Assembly: GCF_031457805.1 (NCBI RefSeq)
Contig: NZ_JAVDXI010000002.1
Coordinates: forward strand, 1-64,000
Source of the DNA: Caulobacter sp031457805
GTDB taxonomy: Bacteria > Pseudomonadota > Alphaproteobacteria > Caulobacterales > Caulobacteraceae
Direction of reading: 5' to 3'
DNA length: 64,000 nt
The number at the start of each line of letters is the position of its first letter. The stretch's first letter is position 1. Below are positions 25,588 through 34,460 of this stretch, in pieces. The position numbers were made by a program, and so were the translations under genes. Below the pieces are notes generated by a model. That model saw only the letters and a program-made list of their open reading frames with translations, was not told where the DNA came from and ran no database searches.

Positions 25588-27351
25588 TTGTCGCGCCGTT
25601 TCCGCGTTCTCGCCGCCTGCGCGGCTTCCGCCTTGGCGCTCGTCGCCACCGAGACCTCGGCGCAGGCCCTCAAGACCAGCGCTCTCAGTCTCGAGACCGG
25701 CGGCGCCATGCCCGCCGAGCAACAGGCGCTGGCGTTCGATCACGCCGATCTGAAGCTCAAGATCCTGCCCGAGAAGAAGGCCATCGAAGGCGAGGCCACC
25801 CTCACCTTCACGGCCAAGTCCAGGCTGGACAGGCTGGTGGTCGACTTCGACCGCGTCTTTGCGATCCGCAAGCTGACGATCGACGGCAAGGCGCTGAAAG
25901 TCGGCGCCTGGAGCAATCCGGAAGGCCGGCTCACCATCGCCCTCCCCAGAAAGGTGGCCAAGGGCAAGCAGGCCACGCTTTCCGTCACTTATGACGGCGT
26001 GCCCTACGAGGCCAAGCGCGCGCCATGGGACGGCGGCTTTGTCTGGGGCAAGACCGAGACCGGCGAGCCGTGGATCGCCACGGCCGTTCAAGGCGACGGC
26101 TGCGACCTCTTCTGGCCCTGTATCGATTATCCGACGGGCGAGCCCAAGCTGGTCGACCTGCACATCACGGTCCCCGCCCCGCTGGTCGCGCCGGCCAACG
26201 GCGTCTTCAAGGGCATGACCGAGAAGGACGGCTGGCGCACCTACCACTGGCGAGCCCGCAATCCGAACACCTACGCCATCGCGCTCAACGTCGGTCCGTA
26301 CGAGGAGCTGACGGCCACATACAAGAGCCGGTTCGGCGACAGCATTCCGATGTCGTACTGGCACCTGAAGGGACGCGCTGAAAAAGCCAAGGGCCTGTTC
26401 GCCGAGTTCACGCCGATGGTCGACTTCTTCGAGCAAATGATCGGCCCTTACCCATTCCGGGACGAGAAGATCGGCGTCGTCGAAACGCCGCATCTCGGCA
26501 TGGAGCACCAGACCATCAACGCCTATGGCAACGATTACCGCCTCGACGGCTACGGCTTTGACTGGCTGCTGCAGCACGAGTTCGCGCACGAGTGGTTCGG
26601 CAACCAGCTGACCGATGTCGACAATGACGACATGTGGCTGCACGAGGGCTTCGGCACCTACATGCAGCCGCTCTACTCGCAGTGGCTGCACGGCGACATG
26701 GAGTACATGAGCCGGCTGAACACTCAGCGTCTGGCCGTCCGCAACAAGTTCCCGATCGTCTCGGGCCGTCCGCTCAAGGAAGACGCCGTCTACAACGGCG
26801 ATCGCGGCCCGGGGAACGACATCTACTACAAGGCCTCGAACGTCCTCCACACGCTGCGCACGCTGATCGGCGACGAGGCCTTCTTCAGGATCACGCGGAT
26901 CGCCGTCTATGGCCGCGATGATCCAAGGCCCGGAAACTTCACGCCGCGTTATCTGGGCACCCAGGACTTCGTGCAGATCGTGGGCCAAGTGACCGGCAAG
27001 GACCTTGGCTGGTTCTTCGCTGTCTATCTGTACGACGCCGCCGCGCCTGAACTGATCGAGACGCGTGAAGGCGGCGACCTCGTGCTGGCTTGGAAGACCG
27101 CCAGCAATAAGCCCTTCCCGATGCCGGTGGAGGTGAAGGTCGGACACCGGATCGTCACGCTTCCCATGACGGGCGGAACGGGCCGCGTGTCTGTGGGCGA
27201 GGCCATGCCGGTGATCGTCGATCCCGCGTCCAAGGTTTTGCGGCGTCAGCCCTATGTCGAGGCCTACCAGGCCTGGCGCGCCGCCGCTGACAAGGCGGCG
27301 GCCGAGGCGCGCAAGAAGGCTGCGGAGGAGAAGGCGGCGGAGAAGAAGTAG
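25588..27351 (+). CDS. M1 family metallopeptidase, exported
   Basis: 587-residue zinc aminopeptidase-like protein. TTG start with GGGGGAG about 8 bases upstream. Signal peptide cleaved near TSAQA. The N-terminal beta domain is followed by the exopeptidase motif GMEHQ (304-308, in place of GAMEN), the zinc site HEFAH (330-334) and Glu353 in WLHEGFG. A conserved Tyr lies in the N-DIYYKASNVLHTLR stretch. The C-terminus is a charged Lys/Ala/Glu helix. It lacks the long HEAT-like domain of PepN and resembles the shorter bacterial M1 group. Probably periplasmic peptide degradation. Confidence 0.9.
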   Translation: MSRRFRVLAACAASALALVATETSAQALKTSALSLETGGAMPAEQQALAFDHADLKLKILPEKKAIEGEATLTFTAKSRLDRLVVDFDRVFAIRKLTIDGKALKVGAWSNPEGRLTIALPRKVAKGKQATLSVTYDGVPYEAKRAPWDGGFVWGKTETGEPWIATAVQGDGCDLFWPCIDYPTGEPKLVDLHITVPAPLVAPANGVFKGMTEKDGWRTYHWRARNPNTYAIALNVGPYEELTATYKSRFGDSIPMSYWHLKGRAEKAKGLFAEFTPMVDFFEQMIGPYPFRDEKIGVVETPHLGMEHQTINAYGNDYRLDGYGFDWLLQHEFAHEWFGNQLTDVDNDDMWLHEGFGTYMQPLYSQWLHGDMEYMSRLNTQRLAVRNKFPIVSGRPLKEDAVYNGDRGPGNDIYYKASNVLHTLRTLIGDEAFFRITRIAVYGRDDPRPGNFTPRYLGTQDFVQIVGQVTGKDLGWFFAVYLYDAAAPELIETREGGDLVLAWKTASNKPFPMPVEVKVGHRIVTLPMTGGTGRVSVGEAMPVIVDPASKVLRRQPYVEAYQAWRAAADKAAAEARKKAAEEKAAEKK

Positions 27352-27457
27352 TCTCCCGAGACGCCGACAGGGCTGGTGATCTCTCACTAACCCTGTCGCT
27401 TTACCGAATAGCGCGATCTTTCCCTTAGGACCGGGCGGTCCCAAGGAGATCGCGTTC

Positions 27458-27979
27458 TTGCTTAAGCCCACCCACTTCGTCGTCGCCGCCCGCGTTACGC
27501 TGGTTCTGGGCGGCCTTGCGGTCGCGGTGCTGGCGCTGGGCCCCTTCCAAGGCGCTGAGCGGATCGTGGGCCTAAACGATAAAGCGGCGCACGCGATCGC
27601 GTTCGGCGGCCTCCTGGCCGTGTCCTTCCTGGCGTTTCCGCGGATGCGGCGCAACGACCTGGCGATCGCCGCCCTGGTGCTAGGCGCCGGGGTCGAGGTG
27701 GCGCAACTCTTCGGCGGCCGTAGCGCCAGTCTCCTGGACTGGATGGCCGACGCGGCCGGCGTGGTCACGATCTATGGCGCCAGCATGATCGAGACCGTTC
27801 GCAAGTTGGTGCGCGAACAGGGCGACAAAACCTTCGCCGAGATCGCAGCCCTGGATCGCCGACAGGCCCGTCGTCGCCCGGCGGTCGCGTTTGCGCCAGC
27901 CGAGACTGCGACCGCCGAGAGGCTCCCGGCGCAGGCCAGCTTCGCTCAAAGGGCCGCGCGTCACTTCCCGGTCAGGTGA
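27458..27979 (+). CDS. VanZ-like family membrane protein
   Basis: 173 residues from a TTG start preceded by AAGGAGAT. Family features are NDKAAHAIAFGGLLAVSFL (about 40-58) and GAGVEVAQLFGGRSASLLDWMADAAGV (about 72-97) across four hydrophobic segments. The C-terminal 70 residues are hydrophilic and specific to this lineage. VanZ-like proteins have no settled biochemical role; the name comes from teicoplanin resistance. The last 8 bases overlap the convergent gene. Confidence 0.8.
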   Translation: MLKPTHFVVAARVTLVLGGLAVAVLALGPFQGAERIVGLNDKAAHAIAFGGLLAVSFLAFPRMRRNDLAIAALVLGAGVEVAQLFGGRSASLLDWMADAAGVVTIYGASMIETVRKLVREQGDKTFAEIAALDRRQARRRPAVAFAPAETATAERLPAQASFAQRAARHFPVR

Positions 27980-28256
27980 TCCGCTTCACGCTGACCGGGT
28001 CGCTTCCCGGGAAGCTTTCCTCAAGCCCTTCGTCAAGCAAGGCCTCCTGACGGCTCTCGGACTTGGCCACCTTGCCGGCCAGCTGATCGTGCTTTTCATC
28101 ATCGGCCAACGGACGACGCGCTTCACGCGCGTGGGGCGCGTCGAAGTGCTTGTCCTCAGGTCGGATCTCGCCCTCGGCCGCCATGTCTGCGGTTGAAGAC
28201 GAAGTGCCATGGGTGAAATGGCGCTTGTCGGCGTCGTTAGCGGGGTTCTGGCTCAT
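27972..28256 (-). CDS. Small hydrophilic protein, hypothetical
   Basis: 94 residues, very polar, no membrane segment. The C-terminal stretch ALLDEGLEESFPGSDPVSV looks like a short conserved motif found at the ends of many small alphaproteobacterial proteins; the N-terminal part appears disordered. Convergent with the VanZ-like gene. Function unknown, possibly stress-related. Confidence 0.65.
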   Translation of the reverse strand: MSQNPANDADKRHFTHGTSSSTADMAAEGEIRPEDKHFDAPHAREARRPLADDEKHDQLAGKVAKSESRQEALLDEGLEESFPGSDPVSVKRIT

Positions 28257-28338
28257 CTGGGATCTCCGGAGCGACTACCCAGTGAAAACCCCTGCGGAGC
28301 AGCTTGGGTTGCATCCCCCGGCTAAGCTGTCCGCACGA

Positions 28339-28899
28339 TCAGGCCTCCAGTTCGATGTCCCAGTAGAGGTAGTCCAGCCAGCTGACATGCAAGCGCCCCG
28401 GCGGGAACCGGCGCCCGCGTTCCTGCAGCTCGTACATCGACGGCCGCCGCGCGGTGTGGAACGTCTGCATGCCCGCCTCGCGCGGCGTGCGCCCGCCCTT
28501 GCTGAGATTGCACGGCGCGCAGGCGGTGACGATGTTCTCCCAGGTGGTGCGGCCACCACGCGAGCGCGGGATCACGTGGTCGAACGTCAGGTCCTCGGGC
28601 GAGCCGCAGTACTGGCAGCTGAAGCTGTCGCGCAGGAACAGATTGAAGCGCGTGAACGCCGGCGGGCGCTCCTGCGGCACATACTGTTTGAGCGCCACCA
28701 CGCTGGGCAGCCTCATCTCGAACGAGGGAGAGTGAATGACCTGGTCGTAGCTGGCCACGACATCGACGCGGTCCAGGAACACCGCCTTGACCACCTCCTG
28801 CCACGGCCAGAGGGACAGCGGATAGTAGCTCAGCGGCCTGAAATCGGCGTTCAGGACCAGAGCGGGCATGCCCGAGGGCGGGCGGGTGAGGACCTGCAT
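28339..28899 (-). CDS. HNH endonuclease family protein
   Basis: 186 residues. I start at the ATG at 28899, which has AGGAGGAC upstream (a TTG one codon earlier is also possible). HNH fold: zinc pair CQYC (about 95-98), catalytic FDHVIPRSRGGRTTWEN (His about 108) and the second zinc pair in CAPCN. The N-terminal 85 residues (ALVLNADFRPLSYYPLSLWPW) are typical of a widespread chromosomal HNH family not linked to restriction. Its role in DNA metabolism is unknown. Confidence 0.88.
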   Translation of the reverse strand: MQVLTRPPSGMPALVLNADFRPLSYYPLSLWPWQEVVKAVFLDRVDVVASYDQVIHSPSFEMRLPSVVALKQYVPQERPPAFTRFNLFLRDSFSCQYCGSPEDLTFDHVIPRSRGGRTTWENIVTACAPCNLSKGGRTPREAGMQTFHTARRPSMYELQERGRRFPPGRLHVSWLDYLYWDIELEA

Positions 28900-29063
28900 C
28901 AAGTCCTCCTCTCGAGGCGACCAAGGCCTCGGACGGGGGGGTACGCGACAGGACTGAAGACGGGCCTCCTTCCTACGCTATTCAGGGAATCGCCATTCAT
29001 TCCCGAACGCACAGCAAGGATGATCCGACTCAGCGACAGAACCAAGACATCCTTGGCTCGTTT

Positions 29064-29705
29064 TCAGAACGGCGCGATTTCGCGTCGTTTGACGGCGCCG
29101 TAGCAGGCCCAGAGCAGATGGGCGGCCACACCCCGATAAGGTCGCCAGAGCTCGGCGCGGGCGTAGGCCTGTTTTTCGGTCGGTCGGACCTCGACCCTGT
29201 CGACCCAGCGCATGGCCTCCTGCAGCGCGACGTCGCCGCCGGGAAAGAGGTCCAACCGTCCTTGCGTGAACATCAGGAAGACCTCAGCTGTCCATCGGCC
29301 CACGCCTTTGATCGCGGTCAGCGCCGCGATGGCTTCTTCGTCGGGCAGCGCTCGCAGGGCGTCAAAATCACAGGCGCCGGACAGATGGGCTTCGGCGATG
29401 GCGCGGGCATAGCGGGCCTTGGGTTGCGAGAGACCCAGCGTCCGCAGATAGGCCTCGTCGTGAGCGGCGACGATCTCTGGCGTCATCTTCGGCAGGCCCG
29501 CCTCGACCCGCGCCCAGATCGCCGCCGCCGAGGCCAGCGAGACCTGCTGCTGCACGATCATCTTCAAGAGACCGGGAAAACCGCCCAGGCCGACGCGCCA
29601 GCCGAAAACCGGCGTCACCGCCTCCACCGCCGCGAGCGCGGGGTCTGCGGCGGCCAGTGACTTGCGCGCGGCCAGGATCGCTTCTGCGGAAGGCGGGTCG
29701 AACAT
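29064..29705 (-). CDS. AlkA-type DNA-3-methyladenine glycosylase
   Basis: Helix-hairpin-helix base-excision enzyme that removes alkylated purines. 213 residues from the ATG at 29705; a GTG at 29738 is the alternative. The HhH motif is AIKGVGRWTAEVF (131-143), followed by LDLFPGGDVAL with catalytic Asp158. It lacks the N-terminal AlkA_N domain of E. coli AlkA and so resembles the short form seen in alphaproteobacteria. No Ada or AlkB gene is adjacent. Confidence 0.88.
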   Translation of the reverse strand: MFDPPSAEAILAARKSLAAADPALAAVEAVTPVFGWRVGLGGFPGLLKMIVQQQVSLASAAAIWARVEAGLPKMTPEIVAAHDEAYLRTLGLSQPKARYARAIAEAHLSGACDFDALRALPDEEAIAALTAIKGVGRWTAEVFLMFTQGRLDLFPGGDVALQEAMRWVDRVEVRPTEKQAYARAELWRPYRGVAAHLLWACYGAVKRREIAPF

Positions 29706-29756
29706 TGTAGCTTGGTGGCTCTGCGGGGATCCCAGCACAACCCGAAACTTGCGGCT

Positions 29757-30239
29757 CTAGTTGATCGCCGTGATCTCGATCTCGCCGCCGGGCGCAGCGG
29801 ACACCTCGCCGACCGCCTTACCGAGCAAGGCCCGGGCGATCGGCGCGATGTAGGAGATGGTGCCCTTGGCGGGATCGGCCTGGTCCTCGCCGACGATGCG
29901 GAAGGTCTGTACGCGACCGTCCTCGCGCTCGAACGTGACCCGGTCGCCGAACTGCACGACGGACCTGGAAGGGTCGCGCTCCATCAGTTGAGCGGTCGCC
30001 CGCCGCGCGGACCAGTAGCGCAGATCACGGGTCGCGCGCGCCATGGCCGTGCGGTCGCCGTCGGCGGCGCCGCCGGCGCTCTGGGCGGCGGCATAGGCGG
30101 CGCGGGCCTCGGCCAGTTCGCGCTCGATCTCGGAGAGGCCGTCGGCCGTCACCAGGTTCGGATGGGTGGAAATCGGACGGTCCGGCAGGTCGGCGGCGAA
30201 GGCTTCGCTGTCGCCTTCCTTGGTGAAGGCGACGCTCAT
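29757..30239 (-). CDS. GreA/GreB family elongation factor-like protein
   Basis: 160 residues with the two-domain Gre layout. The N-terminal coiled-coil region (LVTADGLSEIERELAEARAAY, then a second helix RDLRYWSARRATAQL) holds the acidic tip. The FKBP-like C-domain (VQFGDRVTFEREDGRVQTF, GTISYIAPIARALLGKAVGE) binds RNA polymerase. The tip loop is longer and less acidic than in GreA (SAGGAADGDRTAM), as in GreB-like and Rnk-type relatives. It may rescue stalled polymerase or act as a competitor. Confidence 0.8.
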   Translation of the reverse strand: MSVAFTKEGDSEAFAADLPDRPISTHPNLVTADGLSEIERELAEARAAYAAAQSAGGAADGDRTAMARATRDLRYWSARRATAQLMERDPSRSVVQFGDRVTFEREDGRVQTFRIVGEDQADPAKGTISYIAPIARALLGKAVGEVSAAPGGEIEITAIN

Positions 30240-30416
30240 GGCCGGAAAGACTTCTGAATCATTGGAAAAGGCCCGCGACGCGTCGAAAACTGAGCGCCTG
30301 GGGGCAAACGCGTCCCGCTTTGGTTAGCTCCGCCGACGGTGCGGTTCAAGCCTGCGGTCTGGAACACGACGGCGGGCGGTCGCGGCGACCAACCCGCCGA
30401 TCGCGAGTCATCGATC

Positions 30417-30527
30417 TTAGAGAACAACGCCGACGATGGCTGCGGCGACGCCCAGGGCGATGACCAGGAAATAGCCAGCGGCCAGTCGGTCGAAGGCGTT
30501 TTCAAAGGCGTTCAGCGTGCGGTTCAT
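30417..30527 (-). CDS. 36-residue membrane peptide
   Basis: The minus strand from ATG at 30527 to TAA encodes 36 residues: a polar, amphipathic first half (NRTLNAFENAFDRLAAGY) and then one hydrophobic helix (FLVIALGVAAAIVGVVL) ending at the C-terminus. An AGAGGGA site lies about 9 bases before the ATG. Codon use is GC-rich at third positions, like the neighbours. The leader faces the TetR gene, whose operator-like repeat lies between them. I propose a single-pass inner-membrane peptide under TetR control; the function is unknown. Confidence 0.65.
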   Translation of the reverse strand: MNRTLNAFENAFDRLAAGYFLVIALGVAAAIVGVVL

Positions 30528-30609
30528 GATGGTGGTCCCTCTCAATGGCTTTGTCCCGATCCCCTATGGATCATCGGCCTCGCTTGCCGCGAGCCAATCT
30601 GGACAATGC

Positions 30610-30661
30610 TTAGATAACACCAATCTAAACGCCGTCAAGATGGTCTTTACAGCGTTTAGAT
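30610..30661. promoter_or_regulatory. Operator-like inverted repeats before tetR
   Basis: ATCTAAACGC (30623-30632) and GCGTTTAGAT (30652-30661) are perfect inverted 10-mers 19 bases apart. A third half-site TTAGAT (30610-30615) pairs with ATCTAA. The block lies in an AT-richer stretch between the TetR gene and the divergent 36-residue peptide gene, as expected for autoregulation. Confidence 0.6.
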
Positions 30662-30695
30662 GAAATTTTAGAAAGCTATGGTTAGAGTGAGGCCG

Positions 30696-31325
30696 ATGAG
30701 CACTGCGACCGCCGAATCCCGCCCCTATCACCATGGTGATCTGAGCCGCGCCCTGATCGATGCGGCGCGCAAGATCCTGGAGACTGACGGCCCGGCCGCC
30801 CTGTCGCTGCGCGCGGTCGCGCGAGAAGCCGGCGTGAGCCCCGCCGCGCCGTATCACCACTTCAAGGACAAGGCCGAACTGCTCGAAGCGGTCGCCCACG
30901 AGGGCTGGCACGAGTTGGACGCAGCGCTGTCCAAGGCGCGCGGCGCGACCCAGAACGCCCGGGATCAGATGACCAACATCGGCGTGGCCTATGTCTGTTT
31001 CGCCCGCGACAATCCGGCTCTCTACCGCGTGATGTACGACCGCTCGCGCGACAAGGACGCCCTGCCCGATCAGTTGAAGGACGACGGCGCCTACTGCCAG
31101 GTCCGCGACAGCATCGGCGCGAACAGCGGCGGGCGCGCCACTGAGATCGACCTGGAACTGGCCACGATCGCGGCCTGGTGCGCCGGCCACGGCCTGGCCG
31201 AGATGATCAGCTTCAAGCAGTTCGCGCCGCTGAAAGACCTGCTGGGCGGCGAGGAAGCCTTCTTGCGCGCGGTCTTCGAGCACCTGGGCATGTTCGCCAA
31301 GGTCATCGACCAGGATCCGGCTTGA
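30696..31325 (+). CDS. TetR family transcriptional regulator
   Basis: 209 residues from the ATG at 30696 (an upstream start at 30678 would add six residues). The HTH is at about 15-60 (LIDAARKILETDGPAALSLRAVAREAGVSP, then APYHHFKDKAELLEAVA). The C-terminal domain contains the ARDNPALYRVMYD stretch typical of the TetR_C_13/WHG class. Its stop overlaps the gluQ start. Likely controls itself and the divergent membrane peptide through the repeats at 30610-30661; the ligand is unknown. Confidence 0.88.
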   Translation: MSTATAESRPYHHGDLSRALIDAARKILETDGPAALSLRAVAREAGVSPAAPYHHFKDKAELLEAVAHEGWHELDAALSKARGATQNARDQMTNIGVAYVCFARDNPALYRVMYDRSRDKDALPDQLKDDGAYCQVRDSIGANSGGRATEIDLELATIAAWCAGHGLAEMISFKQFAPLKDLLGGEEAFLRAVFEHLGMFAKVIDQDPA

Positions 31326-32161
31326 CGTTCATCACCCGGTTCGCGCCCTCCCCGACCGGCCACCTGCATCGCGGCCACGCCTATTCCGCGCTGACCGCCT
31401 TCGACGCGGCGCGCGCAGCCGGTGGGCGCTTTATCCTCCGTATCGAGGACATCGACGCCACCCGTTGCCGGCCAGAGTACGACGCGGCGATCCTGGAGGA
31501 CCTCGCCTGGTTGGGCCTGCGCTGGGAAGAGCCGATCCGCCGACAGTCCGAGCATCTGGCTGACTTTGAGACGGCCATCGCGGGGCTGCGCGACCGTGGC
31601 CTCGTCTATCGTTGCTTCAAGACCCGCAAGGAGATCGACATCGGACGCGCGCCGCACGAGCCCGCCGTCGCCTATGTCGGCGCGCCGCTCGGCGCCCACG
31701 AGGAGGCCGAGCGGCTGTCGCGCGGCGAGCCCTTCGCCTGGCGGCTGTCTCTGGCCGCGGCGCGCGAGACTCTGGGCGGCTTCGACGCCCTCACCTTCGT
31801 GGAGGACGGCGTCGACGGATCATCGCCCCGAACCATCCAGGCCCGGCCCGAGATCGCCGGCGACATCGTGCTGGCCCGCAAGGATGTCGGCGTGGCCTAC
31901 CACCTGGCCGTCGTGCACGACGACGCGCTGCAAGGCGTCAGCCATGTGATCCGGGGCGAGGACCTGTTCGAGGCCACGCATATCCAGCGCCTGCTGCAGG
32001 CGCTGCTGGACCTGCCGACCCCGACCTATCGCCACCACGGCCTGCTGACCGGGCCCGACGGCAAGCGCTACGCCAAGCGCGACAAGGCCCAGACCTTGCG
32101 GGAGCTCCGGGCGACAGGAATGACCGCCTCGGCGCTGCGGGCAGAGCTCGGATTTGCTTGA
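31322..32161 (+). CDS. gluQ: Glutamyl-Q tRNA(Asp) synthetase
   Basis: 279-residue paralogue of glutamyl-tRNA synthetase that attaches glutamate to the queuosine of tRNA-Asp. It has the catalytic domain only, no anticodon-binding domain. TTG start at 31322 overlapping the TetR stop; it begins directly with ITRFAPSPTGHLHRGHAY (HIGH-type motif). LRIEDID and the KMSKS-like KRYAKRDK (about 241-248) are present. Of the zinc-binding Cys set only the one in VYRCF is obvious. Cytoplasmic RNA modification. Confidence 0.92.
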   Translation: MTFITRFAPSPTGHLHRGHAYSALTAFDAARAAGGRFILRIEDIDATRCRPEYDAAILEDLAWLGLRWEEPIRRQSEHLADFETAIAGLRDRGLVYRCFKTRKEIDIGRAPHEPAVAYVGAPLGAHEEAERLSRGEPFAWRLSLAAARETLGGFDALTFVEDGVDGSSPRTIQARPEIAGDIVLARKDVGVAYHLAVVHDDALQGVSHVIRGEDLFEATHIQRLLQALLDLPTPTYRHHGLLTGPDGKRYAKRDKAQTLRELRATGMTASALRAELGFA

Positions 32162-32168
32162 GCGGCGA

Positions 32169-32480
32169 TCAGCCGCCGCCAGCCTGCTCCACCAACTGGC
32201 CCATGGCCTTCAGATAGTTCGAGAACGCCGCGCGGCCGGTGTCGGTCAGCCGCACGCGGGTCAGAGGCTTGCGGCCGACGAAGCTCTTGTCGATCGACAC
32301 ATAGTCAGCCTCCTCCAGCTTGCGCAGGTGGATCGAGAGATTGCCCTGGGTGACCTCGAGCACATCCTTGAGCTCGGTGAAGTCAGCCACTTCAGCGCTG
32401 GCCAGATAGGCGACGATGCCCAGCCGCACCCGGCCGTGGATCACGTCGTCCAGCCCGCTGATGTCGAACTTGGGGGCCAC
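32169..32480 (-). CDS. Winged-helix transcriptional regulator
   Basis: 103 residues from a GTG at 32480, with TGAGGCG just upstream and 8 bases after the stop of the membrane gene. HTH core: FDISGLDDVIHGRVRLGIVAYL, then VTQGNLSIHLRKLEEADYV and the wing GRKPLTRVRLTDTG. This matches small ArsR/MarR-like regulators that often pair with a membrane protein. Third gene of a run with the membrane protein and the acyltransferase, which it may control. Confidence 0.82.
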   Translation of the reverse strand: MAPKFDISGLDDVIHGRVRLGIVAYLASAEVADFTELKDVLEVTQGNLSIHLRKLEEADYVSIDKSFVGRKPLTRVRLTDTGRAAFSNYLKAMGQLVEQAGGG

Positions 32481-32488
32481 CGAGCGCC

Positions 32489-33121
32489 TCAGGCCGCCGA
32501 CCGCATGGCCTGGCGCATCATGTAGAAGCCGGGGGCCGCCATGAACGCGAACAGGCCAAAGCTGGCGATCAGCAGGTAGAGGTCCGCCCGCTCGATCAGA
32601 AGTCCCATGGCCACGCCAGAAACCAGCCAGCCCAGGGCGACGACCAGCATCCACATCCGCCGGCGCAGCACATAGATCACCTGCCACACCGCGCCTTGCA
32701 GGATGAACACCACCGCCGGATGGAACAGCCAGTAGTGGAAGTCCTTGTGACGCGCGGCCGCGGCCGCAAAGACGATGATCAGGGCCAGGTTCGCCACGCC
32801 GGTCGCCTGGAAGGCGGCGTTGACCGCCCGATTGGTGACGCCGCGCTGCGGGTTCTTGTGGTCCTTGATGATGACGATGGTCATCAGCACCAGGAAGATC
32901 ACCGTCGGCGCCCACGCCAGGATCAGGTTGCCGAGCCCGCCCAGGGCGATCAGACCGCGCTCCTGGATGACATAGATCAGGGACTGCAGCCCATAGAGCA
33001 GCCCGGCCGCGCCATAGAGCGCCCCGCCGGCGACGCCCAGCCCGCCACGCTCCTGCGAGCCCTCGGCCAGGCCGCGCAGGAAGGCCAGGTCATCCTGGAC
33101 GCTCTTCAGGTCTTTGCTCAT
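32489..33121 (-). CDS. Multi-pass membrane protein, hypothetical
   Basis: 210 residues from the ATG at 33121 (AAAGGGG upstream). A short cytoplasmic N-terminus (MSKDLKSVQDDLAFLRGLAE) precedes about six hydrophobic helices, including LGVAGGALYGAAGLLYGLQS and VVALGWLVSGVAMGLL. This form is regularly seen upstream of a small winged-helix regulator in alphaproteobacteria, suggesting a sensing pair. No enzymatic motif is visible. Confidence 0.75.
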   Translation of the reverse strand: MSKDLKSVQDDLAFLRGLAEGSQERGGLGVAGGALYGAAGLLYGLQSLIYVIQERGLIALGGLGNLILAWAPTVIFLVLMTIVIIKDHKNPQRGVTNRAVNAAFQATGVANLALIIVFAAAAARHKDFHYWLFHPAVVFILQGAVWQVIYVLRRRMWMLVVALGWLVSGVAMGLLIERADLYLLIASFGLFAFMAAPGFYMMRQAMRSAA

Positions 33122-33153
33122 GTCGGCCCCTTTCAGCGCGGCATCATGGACGG

Positions 33154-34371
33154 TCACAGGATTCGACCCAACAGCGGCAGGCGGCGCAGACCCATGGTCA
33201 GGATCCAGCTCAGGACGACGGCGCCGCCGAACACCGCCGCGCCCTTGGCCAGCCCGCCCCAGGCCTGGGGCAGCAGCAGCCAGGCCAGCCAGGACGTGAA
33301 GACGTAATGGGTCAGGTACATGCCATAGGCGTTAGCCTGCAGGCTGGCGCCGATCGGACCGGTCTTCTTCACGAACCGCAGGAAGGTCGCCAGGGCCGCA
33401 AAGGACAGGGTGGCGCAGGCCAAGGCGAACATTACGCCGCCGCCGATGTCCAGCGCCAGGCGCGGCGGCGGCTTGGGCGAGAAGGCCATGATGATCACCG
33501 CGATGACACCCACCACGGGCAGGATCGGGGCGGCCTGCCAAGCCCACCAGCGCTTGGCCAGCTTGCCCTCCGCATCGGTAAGCCCCTGGCCGACGCCCGC
33601 CGCGCCGACCGCGACGCCGGCCAGGAAATAGACGAAGTAATGAAGGACGCGCGAGGTCTGCACCGTGAAAGGCCCGATCTGCGTCCAGTGCATGAAGGTG
33701 AAGGTCGCGCTCATCGGGATGTAGGCTGCGGCGCTGGCGATCACGAGCCCCAGGAAGAACAGGCCCGGCTTGCGGTCAGCGCCTCGCACCAGCCGCCCCA
33801 GGCCCTCGATCACGCCCGGCGCGACGAGATTGATGGCCGTGACCGCCGCGCCGAAGACGAGCAGCACCCACAGGAACCAGGCCGGACCGCTGGGCCAGGA
33901 CGGCAGGTCGAGCCAGGCCCCGGCGAAGGCGGCCAGGGAGAGATCTCCCCCGGCCTGCAGCCACGCCGGGAAATAGGCCAGCGGCGCCAGCAGGCCGGCG
34001 GCGAGCGCGAACGGAACCCCGAGGCGCGCGGCGCGCCCCGCCAGGAAGCCGCCCTCGCCCTTGGCCTTCAGGCCGTCGGCGACGAACAGGCCCGAAATGA
34101 AGAACATCAGCGACATGAAGAAGAGGTCGTTGATCAGAGTCAGCAGTCCAAACAGCTCGAACTTCTGAGGATCGCGGACCGGGAACGCCTGCCACAGGTA
34201 CGGGGCCTGGCCGAAGTCGCCGATGGGGGGCGAGTTCGGCGTATAGGCCAGCACCGTGTGGTGGGCGATCACCAGCAAGGTGATGAAGGCGCGCAAGGCG
34301 CCGATCGGGGCGTTGCGGCCGCCGATCTGGGCGATCGTCGATCGTTCGGTGGCGCTGATGGGCGCGTGCAT
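33154..34371 (-). CDS. Acyltransferase 3 family membrane protein
   Basis: 405 residues from the ATG at 34371 (GGGGAG upstream). About ten to twelve membrane helices. The N-terminal ALRAFITLLVIAHHTVLAY carries the paired His of acyltransferase-3 proteins, and FFISGLFVADGL follows. Such enzymes transfer acetyl or succinyl groups to glycans at the inner membrane; the acceptor here is unknown. First of three same-strand genes with gaps of 32 and 8 bases. Confidence 0.85.
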   Translation of the reverse strand: MHAPISATERSTIAQIGGRNAPIGALRAFITLLVIAHHTVLAYTPNSPPIGDFGQAPYLWQAFPVRDPQKFELFGLLTLINDLFFMSLMFFISGLFVADGLKAKGEGGFLAGRAARLGVPFALAAGLLAPLAYFPAWLQAGGDLSLAAFAGAWLDLPSWPSGPAWFLWVLLVFGAAVTAINLVAPGVIEGLGRLVRGADRKPGLFFLGLVIASAAAYIPMSATFTFMHWTQIGPFTVQTSRVLHYFVYFLAGVAVGAAGVGQGLTDAEGKLAKRWWAWQAAPILPVVGVIAVIIMAFSPKPPPRLALDIGGGVMFALACATLSFAALATFLRFVKKTGPIGASLQANAYGMYLTHYVFTSWLAWLLLPQAWGGLAKGAAVFGGAVVLSWILTMGLRRLPLLGRIL

Positions 34372-34460
34372 GGGTTGGCTCCCCTTCCTCAAGTGGCGGC
34401 ACCATGTATCAACAAGTTTGTTTTGTAAACTAGTCTATCGTAAGCCTGTATTCTCCGATG

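Noticed and set aside
25546..27768. 740-residue minus-strand frame opposite the M1 peptidase
   Set aside because: Long antisense frames are common in GC-rich genes. The plus strand has signal peptide, zinc site and family motifs, while the antisense has none.
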